DNA from: Deltaproteobacteria bacterium HGW-Deltaproteobacteria-22
GTDB taxonomy: Bacteria > Myxococcota_A > Polyangia > HGW-17
Assembly: GCA_002841825.1 (NCBI GenBank)
Contig: PHAZ01000004.1
Location: 1 to 36,968, forward strand
Length of the DNA: 36,968 bases
Reading direction: 5' to 3'
Below are positions 1 through 7,903 of this stretch, piece after piece. Position 1 is the stretch's first letter; each line of letters begins with the position of its first letter. Below the pieces are notes generated by a model. That model was given only the letters and a program-made list of their open reading frames with translations, made no database searches and was not told where the DNA came from. A program made the position numbers and the translations under genes.

Positions 1-1
1 G

Positions 2-1591
2 ACCGCCGTGGCGCTGGACGCGACCGCGCTGGTGGACTTCACCGCCGCGGTGTCCCTCGAACTCATCGGGGATGCGGTCTATGCGCCCGGGAGCGGGAAC
101 TTTCAACTGCGCGTGACGCTCTCGGACCCCTCCGGGCCGGTCGACGGCGGGAGCCTGACCTACCTGCCGGCGTTCAACGGCGTGACCGTGGATCCCGAGA
201 CGCTGACCACCGACGCCGACGGCCAGGCCGGATTCTCGGCCACGGCGATCATCCCCGGAGCGATGGATTTTTCCTTCGAGCTCGAAGGAATCGAGGAGCC
301 CCTGAACACCTCGGCCGAACTGCTCGGTCCGGCCATCGCGGGTTCGATCCAGGAGGCGATGTCCTTCGCGGAGCTGGTCCATCCGCGCATCGGCGTCTTC
401 GCCGTGCAGGTCTTCAGCGGCACGCCCGAGATCCTCGGTGAGGTCGAGGGCTCCGTTCCCCTGGACACGACCGCCGAGAACTTCGCCTACATTCTTCATC
501 TGCCGTTTGCGCCGCCGAGCGAGTACCTCTTCCCGATCGAGGGCGGTGTCCTGCTGGGCTATTTCCCGCCCGCGCTCTACAACGACACCAATGACAACGG
601 TGTGTGGGACGAAGACGAGTTCATCTGCGCCGTGCACGGCGCTCCCGGCGCGCTGGTCTACATCGCGCCCGACACCACCACCGAGCCTCCGGCCGTGGGC
701 TGGAACTTCCTGAGCGCGCTTGAGGAGAACCCCCAGTTGCTGGACTGGGACGACGTCGCGCTGCTGCAGGACATGGCCATCGTGTCGGCCCCGGTGCGTG
801 TGCCGGAGGTGGGCGGTCCGGTGACCTCGACGGTCACCGAGGCCCTGCGCGTCTCCTTTGCGGTCGTGGACGCGCCGACCTTCATGGACATGGCCAACAA
901 CGGCGAGAACCCCTGGGTCCTGCTGTTTGATCCCTTGTACTCGGCTTCCCTGCTCGACGCGGCCGTCGTCGACGGCGAGTTCGCCGGAATGACCGCCGAC
1001 CCGCTGGTGATCCTGGACGCCGCCACTGCCGAGGCCTGGAGCCTGACCCAGGAGCTCGGCGCGGGATTCCCCCTCACCCAGCTGCTGATCCTGCCGTTCT
1101 CCTACCTGGACCTGGACGGCAACGGCATGCTGTCCGAGGGCGACGCGCTCGTGGGCTCGCTGGCTCCGCCGTACGGCGCGACGTGGAACTTCTCCTATAT
1201 GATTGATCTGCCGCGCATCCTGGCCTTCTTCTCGACGGACCGGCTGTTCATGCATGCAGGCTGGAACTGGTGGGCCAGCCCTGTCGAATACGCCATCGAG
1301 CAGGTGATCCCGAACCTGCCGGGCTTCCCGACCCTGCAGGTCGACGACGACGTCCCCGTGGACCTGGTTGACATCGACTTCGAGGTGTATGCGCCCGACG
1401 CCGCCGACGAGGATCCCCCGAAGGCCTTCGGCAAGTTCGCCTCCGGCGGCGCCCCGAACCTCGTGAACATCACCGAGTGCACCGACTGCAACCTGATCAC
1501 CGTGGGCGACGTCCTGCGCGTGGTCGAGGTCCTGCCCGACACGACGTTCGTCGACTGGTCCGAACCGATCCGCATCGGCAACTTCAACTGA
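2..1591 (+). CDS. Secreted protein with Ig-like and EF-hand-like segments (5' partial)
   Basis: The frame is open to the left edge, so the GTG at 8 is probably not the real start and the N-terminus lies outside the window. No enzyme motif is visible. Residues about 25-95 (counted from the GTG) read like a bacterial Ig-like beta-sandwich, with a typical TTDADGQAGFSAT stretch. Two loops match the EF-hand/dockerin-type calcium pattern: DTNDNGVWDEDE near residues 193-204 and DLDGNGMLSEGD further on. A CTDC pair lies near the C-terminus. High Gly/Pro/Asp/Val content and many acidic residues fit an extracellular or surface protein. It ends 34 bp before the SMI1-like gene. The molecular role is unknown; calcium binding is inferred from the loops only. 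Confidence 0.7.
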   Translation, partial: TAVALDATALVDFTAAVSLELIGDAVYAPGSGNFQLRVTLSDPSGPVDGGSLTYLPAFNGVTVDPETLTTDADGQAGFSATAIIPGAMDFSFELEGIEEPLNTSAELLGPAIAGSIQEAMSFAELVHPRIGVFAVQVFSGTPEILGEVEGSVPLDTTAENFAYILHLPFAPPSEYLFPIEGGVLLGYFPPALYNDTNDNGVWDEDEFICAVHGAPGALVYIAPDTTTEPPAVGWNFLSALEENPQLLDWDDVALLQDMAIVSAPVRVPEVGGPVTSTVTEALRVSFAVVDAPTFMDMANNGENPWVLLFDPLYSASLLDAAVVDGEFAGMTADPLVILDAATAEAWSLTQELGAGFPLTQLLILPFSYLDLDGNGMLSEGDALVGSLAPPYGATWNFSYMIDLPRILAFFSTDRLFMHAGWNWWASPVEYAIEQVIPNLPGFPTLQVDDDVPVDLVDIDFEVYAPDAADEDPPKAFGKFASGGAPNLVNITECTDCNLITVGDVLRVVEVLPDTTFVDWSEPIRIGNFN

Positions 1592-1625
1592 GCATCCCGC
1601 CCTGCAGGAAACGAAGGATGTTTCC

Positions 1626-2186
1626 ATGACATTCGAAACCTATCTGAAAAAACTCGGCGTGCTGTTCGTGGAGCAGGGGTACGGTCTGGACCTTCGTCCA
1701 CCCGCCTCGGAAGCGCAAATCGCCGCGCTCGAGGCTTCGCTGGGCTTCGTGCTGGATCCGGCGCTCCGGACCGCGTGGCAGGTCGCCGACGGCTCCCAGA
1801 CCGGAATCTCCCTGTTCACCCGTCACGGCTTTCTCGAGAACTTCGACTTCCTGTCGGTCGACGAGGTGCTGGAAGAACGCCGGAGCTGGGCTGCGATGGC
1901 CCGACGGTATGCCGGCTATGCAGAGCCCGTTCCCCGGGATGAGCGCATCGCCGCAGGCTGGTTCCTTCCGGAATGGGTGCCGTTTGCCCGTTTCGGTGGT
2001 GGCGAACTGATCCTGATGCAGGATCACGCGCCTTCGAATCCGGGTCAGGCGGTGCAGATCATCGCCTTCGTGCACGATCCGGACACCATGGAATATGTTG
2101 CGAAGAATTTTGACGGATTTCTCCAGGGTTCCCTCGAGACCATCCTGGAGGATCCCGAAGAATTCTTCTTCTCGTTCGATGCGTGA
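1626..2186 (+). CDS. SMI1/KNR4 (SUKH) family protein
   Basis: The 186-aa product has the layout of SMI1/KNR4 domains: an N-terminal helix, a segment 'PPASEAQIAALEASLGF' resembling the family's 'AsEaeIaalEaaLG' signature, then LDPALRTAWQVADGSQ, and a C-terminal 'GGELILMQD' strand with an acidic helix. Family members are often immunity proteins of polymorphic toxins or cytoplasmic binding proteins. No toxin gene is visible next to it, so immunity is only a possibility. The ATG at 1626 is preceded by AAGGATG, a fair ribosome binding site. The next gene starts 30 bp downstream, so the two may be cotranscribed. The protein is short, acidic and has no signal peptide, so it is probably cytoplasmic. 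Confidence 0.75.
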   Translation: MTFETYLKKLGVLFVEQGYGLDLRPPASEAQIAALEASLGFVLDPALRTAWQVADGSQTGISLFTRHGFLENFDFLSVDEVLEERRSWAAMARRYAGYAEPVPRDERIAAGWFLPEWVPFARFGGGELILMQDHAPSNPGQAVQIIAFVHDPDTMEYVAKNFDGFLQGSLETILEDPEEFFFSFDA

Positions 2187-2216
2187 AGTGAAAACCGGAG
2201 AACCGTCGGAACGCCC

Positions 2217-2912
2217 ATGATCAACACCTGGAACGAGAGCCTTCTGCACGAGGAACTGAAGCGGCACTACTGTGGAGACGCCGGGCAGACCGAGGTGCCA
2301 CTTGAGGGGTCGATCTGCGATGTCCTGTGCGGGGACGGGACGGTGGTCGAGATCCAGATCGCCCAACTGGGAAAACTCAGGAAAAAGCTGGACAGGTTGC
2401 TCCTGCACCATCGGGTGAAGCTGGTTCATCCGGTGGCGCGCAACAAGTTCCTCGAGACCCGCACCCGGGGAGGGCGCCTCAAGTCGCGCCGGAAGAGCCC
2501 GAAGCACGACACGGTCTACCGGGTCTTCGCCGAGCTCACGGGCCTGTGGTCGCTGCTGGGACACCCCGGCCTCGAACTCGAGGTTGTCTTCGCCGATATC
2601 CTGGAGACGCGCGTGGCCGACGGGACCGGATCATGGCGGCGCAAGGGCGTCCGGATCGAGGATCGCAGCCTGATGCAGATCCACGGGACCGAGACCTTCC
2701 GGACCCTCGAGGACTGGGCCGGTCTTTTGCCCGCTTCCCTGCCCGATGAGTTCACGGTGAAGGAGCTGGCCGCCGCCGGGGCCGGAATCCACGCCGGGAA
2801 GATGGCCTGGACCCTGCGAAAGGCCTGCGTGCTGGAGTTGTGCGGCAAGCGTGGAAACCAGTTCGTGTATCGTCAGGCTTCTAGGACTTCGACGCTGAGT
2901 GCACGCCCTTGA
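2217..2912 (+). CDS. Conserved protein: PD-(D/E)xK-like N-domain plus winged helix
   Basis: The 231-aa protein resembles a widespread uncharacterised family whose N-terminus looks like a restriction-endonuclease fold. Residues about 25-45 read 'PLEGSICDVLCGDGTVVEIQ', where an Asp followed by E-x-Q mimics the D...ExK/Q active-site pattern, then a helix rich in Lys/Leu ('LGKLRKKLDRLL'), then 'HRVKLVHPVAR'. A basic 'RRKSPK' motif follows. The C-terminal 50 residues ('FTVKELAAA...KMAWTLRK...KRGNQFVYR') look like a winged helix. DNA or RNA binding or cleavage is inferred from these patterns and is not proven. The gene follows the SMI1-like gene by 30 bp, and its last 32 bp overlap the 3' end of the convergent rel gene. 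Confidence 0.65.
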   Translation: MINTWNESLLHEELKRHYCGDAGQTEVPLEGSICDVLCGDGTVVEIQIAQLGKLRKKLDRLLLHHRVKLVHPVARNKFLETRTRGGRLKSRRKSPKHDTVYRVFAELTGLWSLLGHPGLELEVVFADILETRVADGTGSWRRKGVRIEDRSLMQIHGTETFRTLEDWAGLLPASLPDEFTVKELAAAGAGIHAGKMAWTLRKACVLELCGKRGNQFVYRQASRTSTLSARP

Positions 2913-4989
2913 TCTTCTTCAGGTTGCGGATCAGGATCTCCAGGCCGGTGCGGGGAGAGGTGAAGTGGAACAGCACCGCCGAGCGGTTGTTGCGCAGCGG
3001 CTCGGTCTGCACCTTGCGGATGTTGATGCCCAGCTTGGCGAAGACCTCGCTCAGTTGCGCGAGCAGGCCCGGGCGGTCGTCGGTGACCACGCGCAGCCGG
3101 ATCGGTTCCCCCAGCGCGGTGTCGAGGATCCATGTGGCCTGCGTGAGCCGCTGGGGCGGGAGCCCCACGACCCGGGGGCAATCCTGCCGGTGCACCGAGA
3201 CGCCCTGGGCGCGGGTCACGAAGCCGACGATGTCCTCGCCGGGCACCGGACGGCAGCACTGGGCAAGCTTGACGAGCACGTGCCGCATCCCCTCGATGGC
3301 GATGGGCGGGCCGGAGACCATGCGGGACTTCCGGTTTTTCGGCTTCTCTCTGGGAGGCTCGGGCTCCTCGGGCTTCTCCGCCACAGGATGAATGATCGCC
3401 AGGATCTTGTCGACGGTGAGGCGGTTGTCTCCCAGGGCCAGCAGCAGGTCGTCGAGGTTCTGACACTTCAGTTCGAGCAGGTGTTCGTCGACCAGATCCT
3501 CACGCAGGAAGCGGCTCAGGCTGATCTTCCTGCGCTTGAAATCGCGCTCCAGCAGCTCGCGTCCCCGCTGCCGCAGCTGCTCACGCTCGACCTGGTTGAG
3601 GTAGTAGCGGATCTTGTTGCGCGCCTTGCCGGTGACGACGAACTTCAGCCAGTCGGACTTGGGCCACTGGTTCTGCGTGGTGATGATCTCCACCACGTCC
3701 ATCGTCTTGAGCGGGGTCTTCAAAGGCACCATCAGACCGTTGACCCGGGCGCCGGTGCAGTGGACACCGACCAGCGAGTGGACCATGAAGGCGAAGTCCA
3801 CAGGGCAGGAGCCGACCGGCAGCACCACGAGCTGGCCCCGCGGCGTGAAGACGAAGATCTCGGTCTGGTACTGCGCCAGGGACCAGAACTTCGCGTCCCC
3901 GGCGTGGAGGTCGACCTGCGACAGTCCCTTCCCGTCGGTGAAGCGCGCCTTCTGGCTGCGCTCCTTGTAGAACCAGTGCGCGGCGACGCCCTTCTCGGCG
4001 ATCTCGTGCATCTGGCGGGTGCGGATCTGGATCTCGATGCGCCGGCTCCTCGGTCCCAGCACGGTCGTGTGCAGCGACTGGTAGCCGTTGGGCTTGGGCA
4101 CCGCGATGTAATCCTTGAAGCGCCCCTCCACGGGCTTGAACAGACTGTGGATCAGCCCCAGCGCGGCATAGCATTGCGCCGACGAGTCCACCAGGATGCG
4201 GAACCCGATGATGTCGTGGATGTCCTCGAGCTGGCGTCCACCCTCCAGCATCTTCAGGTGGATGCTGTACAGATGCTTGGGACGACCGTAGACCACCGCC
4301 TCCAGCTCCATCGCCGTCATCCGCGCGGAGATGATCCGGACGACCTCGTCGACGTAGCTGGCCCGGGCGCGTTCGAACTCCTTCACACCCTGATCGAGCT
4401 GGAGGAAGGCCTCAGGCTCGAGGTAGAGGAACGCGAGGTTCTCCAGTTCGGACTTGATGGCCTGCAGACCGAGGCGGTTGGCCAGCGGCACGGCGATGTG
4501 CCGCACCTCGGTGGCCACGCGGACCTGCTCCTCGCGGGGCAGGTGCCGCAGCGTGCGCATGTTGTCGAGCCGGTCGGAGATGCGGATCAGCACCGCGCGC
4601 AGATCGCCCCCCACGGCGAGCATCATCCGGCGGTAGCCTTCGTATTCCTCCTCGGTCGGTGTGGCCGGCCGGATCCGGCGCAGCCTCTCCAGGTTCTCCA
4701 CGAGCATCTGCACGGTGGGGGTCCAGAGGTCTCCCAGGCGCGTCTTCACACGGGGATCTCCCGCGGCGTCATGCAGGAGGGCCGCGATCAGGGCGTCGCG
4801 GTCGAGGCCCATCTCGGCGACGGTGCGGCTCACCGCCAGCGCATGCATCAGGTAGGGGTCCCCGGAGACGCGGTTCAGGGATGCGTAGATCTCCTCTGCG
4901 ATTGGAGCAACCCGATCCAGAAAAGAGGTGTCCGTGCCGGGGAAGTGTTTGAGGTAGGTTTCCCGGATGCGCTCGAACTCAGCCTTCAT
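2881..4989 (-). CDS. rel: RelA/SpoT-type (p)ppGpp synthetase, hydrolase site altered
   Basis: The 702-aa product has the full long-RSH layout. An HD domain spans about 25-180, the synthetase about 225-345 (GRPKHLYSIHLKM, RFKDYIAVPKPNGYQSLHT, EIQIRTRQMHEIAE), TGS about 377-437, a Cys-containing segment about 565-605 (LAQCCRPVPGEDIVGF) and ACT about 628-702. The RFKD signature (R-x-K-D) is the version usual in bifunctional Rel/SpoT, not the ExDD of RelA-only enzymes. In the HD domain His49, His73-Asp74 and Asp139 are present, but the HDxxED motif reads HDAAGD, so the Glu needed for hydrolysis in known enzymes is Gly77. The synthetase site looks intact. The start is the ATG at 4989, which gives the family's N-terminus; the open frame further upstream runs into gmk. 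It overlaps the end of gmk by 11 bp. Confidence 0.93.
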   Translation of the reverse strand: MKAEFERIRETYLKHFPGTDTSFLDRVAPIAEEIYASLNRVSGDPYLMHALAVSRTVAEMGLDRDALIAALLHDAAGDPRVKTRLGDLWTPTVQMLVENLERLRRIRPATPTEEEYEGYRRMMLAVGGDLRAVLIRISDRLDNMRTLRHLPREEQVRVATEVRHIAVPLANRLGLQAIKSELENLAFLYLEPEAFLQLDQGVKEFERARASYVDEVVRIISARMTAMELEAVVYGRPKHLYSIHLKMLEGGRQLEDIHDIIGFRILVDSSAQCYAALGLIHSLFKPVEGRFKDYIAVPKPNGYQSLHTTVLGPRSRRIEIQIRTRQMHEIAEKGVAAHWFYKERSQKARFTDGKGLSQVDLHAGDAKFWSLAQYQTEIFVFTPRGQLVVLPVGSCPVDFAFMVHSLVGVHCTGARVNGLMVPLKTPLKTMDVVEIITTQNQWPKSDWLKFVVTGKARNKIRYYLNQVEREQLRQRGRELLERDFKRRKISLSRFLREDLVDEHLLELKCQNLDDLLLALGDNRLTVDKILAIIHPVAEKPEEPEPPREKPKNRKSRMVSGPPIAIEGMRHVLVKLAQCCRPVPGEDIVGFVTRAQGVSVHRQDCPRVVGLPPQRLTQATWILDTALGEPIRLRVVTDDRPGLLAQLSEVFAKLGINIRKVQTEPLRNNRSAVLFHFTSPRTGLEILIRNLKKIKGVHSASKS

Positions 4990-5605
4990 GGGAATCCTGT
5001 CCCGGTGCGGGGAGAAGTCCGGTTCGGTACTGCGGCCGCAGGTGGCAGGCCAGATAGGCAGCGCGCAGCTCCGTGTAGGCGGTATCCAGATCATCGTTGA
5101 CGACGATGAAGTCGAACTCGCCGGCGGCTTCCATTTCTGTGCGGGCGTTCTTCAGGCGCAGGGCGAGGCTCTCGGGGTTCTCGGTGCCGCGTCCGGCCAG
5201 CCGGCGGCCCAGCGTCTCCAGCGAGGGCGGCGCGATGAACACGTAGTTGGCGCGGGGACCCAGCTGGGCGCGCAGGGCACGGAAGCCCTGCACGTCGATG
5301 TCGAACAGCACCTCGGCGCCGCCGTCGAGCGCTGAGTCGACATACTCGCGGGATGTGCCGTAGTCGTTGCCATGGATGTGGGCCCATTCGATGAACGCGT
5401 CGCGCGTCACCATGTCCGAGAACCTCCCGTGGTCGACGAAGAAGTAGTCCCTCCCGTGCACCTCACCGGCCCTGGGCGGGCGCGTGGTGGTGGAGACGGA
5501 GAACCGGATCTGGGGGAACTCCTGCCTCAGACGTGAGATCAGGGTGGTTTTTCCGGCGCCCGACGGCGCGGTGATGACAAACAGAAACCCCGGAATCCGG
5601 GTCAT
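4979..5605 (-). CDS. gmk: Guanylate kinase
   Basis: This 208-aa protein phosphorylates GMP to GDP with ATP in the cytoplasm. The P-loop APSGAGKTTL is at residues 13-22. The GMP-binding region follows with STTTRPPRAGEVHGRDYFF, then HIHGNDYGTS, and the core strand reads LFDIDVQG. The lid region 'RLAGRGTENPESLALRLKNA' is complete. The length is normal for Gmk. It lies between yicC (3 bp upstream) and rel (11-bp overlap), so the three are very likely one operon read on the minus strand. Gmk supplies GDP, a direct substrate for the downstream (p)ppGpp synthetase. Confidence 0.95.
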   Translation of the reverse strand: MTRIPGFLFVITAPSGAGKTTLISRLRQEFPQIRFSVSTTTRPPRAGEVHGRDYFFVDHGRFSDMVTRDAFIEWAHIHGNDYGTSREYVDSALDGGAEVLFDIDVQGFRALRAQLGPRANYVFIAPPSLETLGRRLAGRGTENPESLALRLKNARTEMEAAGEFDFIVVNDDLDTAYTELRAAYLACHLRPQYRTGLLPAPGQDSHEG

Positions 5606-5608
5606 GGT

Positions 5609-6481
5609 TCACTCCAGGTTGGCGGCCAGCTCCCGGACCTGCTCGCATCCGGTCTTCATCGAGATCACGGCCGCGGTGATCCCGGAATCCACACTCTTGG
5701 AGCCGATGGTGTTGGTCTCACGCAGCAGCTCCTGGCAAATGAAGTCGAGCTCGCGCCCGACAGGACGGTCCGACACCAGTGCCTCGTCGATGCGCGCGAA
5801 GTGCGTCTTCAGGCGCGCGAGCTCCTCGTGGATGTCGGCCCGGTCGGCCATCTGGGCGATCTCGCGTGCGAAGGCGGGGCCGACGGCGGAACCGGGGTCG
5901 GGATCCTGCGGCAGCACCAGCTCGGCGATCCGACGCTCGAGCCGCTCCCGCGTGGCCTGCGCCTGGACCGGGCCCCGGGCCTCGATCGTGGCCAGATGTT
6001 CCCGCAGCCGCAGGAGCACTCCGGTGATGGCCTCGCCCATGCGGGCGCCCTCCTGCAGACGGTGGCCCCGGGCCTTTTCGCAGGCTCCGGAGACGGCCGC
6101 AAGCACAGTCACAGGATCGAGATCCGGGGTGCGCCGGGCTCCCGTGGAGCCTTCGATGGCCATGATCAGGCGGGCCAGCAGCGCCTCCTGCATCAGGATG
6201 TCGCGGCCGGAGATCCGGGTCCGCAGTTCCTCGATGAAGTCGGGCACCGAGTCCGGCCTGGCGCGGTCGTGGGGCTCGAACCGGAGGGTGATGTCGACCT
6301 TGCCCCGCGCGAACCGGCCCGCAGCCAGCTCGCGGCAGGCGGCCTCGTCCACCAGGAGACCCGAGCCGTGGACGCCGACTTCCCGCCCGCGCGCGTTGAG
6401 CGTGCGGACCTCCACCGACAACCGGCCCTCCGGAAAGTCCTCGAGCTGGTGTCCGAAACCGGTCATGCTGAAAACGGCCAT
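5609..6481 (-). CDS. yicC: YicC family endoribonuclease-like protein
   Basis: The 290-aa product begins MAVFSMTGFG, the signature start of YicC proteins, and ends with the conserved block 'GRELDFICQELLRETNTIGSKSVD'. Family members in E. coli and relatives are RNases implicated in small-RNA turnover; the reaction here is taken from the family. The ATG at 6481 gives the canonical N-terminus. A much longer open frame runs upstream to 7846 but crosses yjbQ and the rhomboid-like gene and carries no YicC sequence, so it is rejected. The gene heads the yicC-gmk-rel cluster. In many proteobacteria rpoZ lies between gmk and spoT; here it does not. Confidence 0.93.
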   Translation of the reverse strand: MAVFSMTGFGHQLEDFPEGRLSVEVRTLNARGREVGVHGSGLLVDEAACRELAAGRFARGKVDITLRFEPHDRARPDSVPDFIEELRTRISGRDILMQEALLARLIMAIEGSTGARRTPDLDPVTVLAAVSGACEKARGHRLQEGARMGEAITGVLLRLREHLATIEARGPVQAQATRERLERRIAELVLPQDPDPGSAVGPAFAREIAQMADRADIHEELARLKTHFARIDEALVSDRPVGRELDFICQELLRETNTIGSKSVDSGITAAVISMKTGCEQVRELAANLE

Positions 6482-6622
6482 GGGCGTTCCTCCGACCGCT
6501 GAAGGTACCCCACTTCCGCACACGGGCGCAATCCCGAAGATGGAGGCTCCCTGAAACCGGGCAGGCCCTTGACAAGAACCTCCCCAGAACCCATGGTGAT
6601 TCCGACCCAATGGAGGAAGTCC

Positions 6623-7312
6623 ATGTACCTGTCTTCTGATCACTACCCCCTGCACACGCGCAAACCCGCCCGGCTCTCGGCGCTGGTGCTGATGGCCTGG
6701 GCGGGAATGTTCGTGTTCTACATCGTGGCGCCGTCGCTGGCCGACCGGGGGCTGTGGCATCTCTCCGTGACGGCGTTTTCCTGGACCGGCGCGCTGCTGC
6801 TGCCGGTCGCATGGGGTCCTTCGTCGAACATATCCATACTGGGCCTGGTGCTGGGTTCGGCGGTGTTCTGGTTCTTCGGGGACGACCTGGAGTTCAGGCT
6901 GGGCCGCCGCAGGTTCATCCTCTTCCTGCTCACCTCCTCGGCGGCGGGTTTGCTCGTGTCGTGGGCCTGGTCCCGGGCGTTCTCCGGACACGTGGCGAGC
7001 CTGGCACCGAACATGGCATGGGCCCTGGCGCTGGCGGCCTGCAGGCTGCACAGGAACAAGCTGCTCGTGTGGAAGAACTACGGCCTGGGGAAGATCGCGG
7101 TGCTTTTTTATTTCCTGCTCGGCGGACTGGCCATGCAGGTCCTGCTGACCTGGGTCTCCGAGGAACCCATGGATCAGTCCCTGGGCTTCGTCGCCACGGT
7201 GCTGGTGGCGGCTTTCTTCCTCGAACCCCGCTGGCCGGCGAGGCTGCGGGCCTGGTGGATCCTGCGCCGGAACCGGTACGGAAAGCGCAAAGGTCGCTGG
7301 GGCTACAACTAG
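6623..7312 (+). CDS. Rhomboid-like integral membrane protein, probably inactive
   Basis: This is a 229-aa hydrophobic protein with about six membrane segments. The stretch WFFGDDLEFRLGRRRFILFL resembles the rhomboid region after TM2 (usually W-x-F-G-x-x-x-E-x-x-x-G-x-x-R-F). The GxSG serine motif expected in TM4 is missing (the region reads SLAPNMAWALALAA), and no catalytic His is seen in the last membrane helix. It is therefore either a pseudoprotease or a distant relative. The start is the ATG at 6623 because GGAGGAA lies just upstream; the earlier TTG at 6569 has no such site. The C-terminus is strongly basic (RRNRYGKRKGRWGYN). It is divergent from yicC and followed 9 bp later by yjbQ. Confidence 0.6.
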   Translation: MYLSSDHYPLHTRKPARLSALVLMAWAGMFVFYIVAPSLADRGLWHLSVTAFSWTGALLLPVAWGPSSNISILGLVLGSAVFWFFGDDLEFRLGRRRFILFLLTSSAAGLLVSWAWSRAFSGHVASLAPNMAWALALAACRLHRNKLLVWKNYGLGKIAVLFYFLLGGLAMQVLLTWVSEEPMDQSLGFVATVLVAAFFLEPRWPARLRAWWILRRNRYGKRKGRWGYN

Positions 7313-7321
7313 GAGTGTGAA

Positions 7322-7738
7322 ATGAAATCGCACACGAAGGAACTCACGATGGAGGTGCCCGAGCGCATGGGCTTCGTCAACATCACGCAGCAGGTCGAGC
7401 AGGCCGTGCGCGACAGCGGGGTGCAGGAGGGCCTGTGCCTGGTCAACGCCATGCACATCACGGCTTCGGTCTTCATCAACGACAACGAGTCGGGGCTGCT
7501 CCAGGACTACCGGCGCTGGCTCGAGGAGCTCGCCCCCCACGAGCCTTCCCGGTATCTGCACAACCGCACCGGCGAGGACAACGGCGACGCGCACCACAAG
7601 CGACAGATCATGGGGCGCGAGGTGGTCGTCGCGATCACCGGGGGCCAGCTGCACTTCGGACCCTGGGAGTCGATCTTCTACGGCGAGTTCGACGGACGCC
7701 GCAAGAAACGGATCCTCATCAAGATCATCGGCGAGTGA
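7322..7738 (+). CDS. yjbQ: YjbQ family protein (UPF0047)
   Basis: The 138-aa product matches the YjbQ/UPF0047 family over its full length. The hallmark central segment '[20 protein letters not shown]' is present, as are the upstream '[17 protein letters not shown]' and the C-terminal '[19 protein letters not shown]' motifs. Some members have weak thiamine-phosphate synthase activity; the physiological role is unsettled. The conserved His, Asp and Glu residues of the trimer active site appear intact. It follows the rhomboid-like gene by 9 bp with a start-proximal AGGAGTG, so it is probably cotranscribed with it. It is cytoplasmic, with no signal peptide. Confidence 0.93.
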   Translation: MKSHTKELTMEVPERMGFVNITQQVEQAVRDSGVQEGLCLVNAMHITASVFINDNESGLLQDYRRWLEELAPHEPSRYLHNRTGEDNGDAHHKRQIMGREVVVAITGGQLHFGPWESIFYGEFDGRRKKRILIKIIGE

Positions 7739-7903
7739 AGGGTCCTGGCAGATCTGGTGGCCCATGGCAATCGCAAGATTATTTATCATGAAAACTGAAC
7801 AGACCCATTGGCTCGATTTCGAGTTCGATATTCGTGCGATCGCCATGGAATGGCTGCTCCGCTGCCCTTGCTTTTTTGGTGGTTTGTGTCAACGTGAAGG
7901 ACC

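Noticed and set aside
2899-5100. Long plus-strand open frame antisense to rel (733 codons)
   Set aside because: It mirrors rel codon for codon in a GC-rich region and encodes low-complexity His/Leu/Asp-rich sequence; rel has full domain support.
6482-7846. N-terminal extension of yicC on the minus strand
   Set aside because: It crosses two well-supported plus-strand genes and has no similarity to YicC proteins, which start at MAVFSMTGFG.
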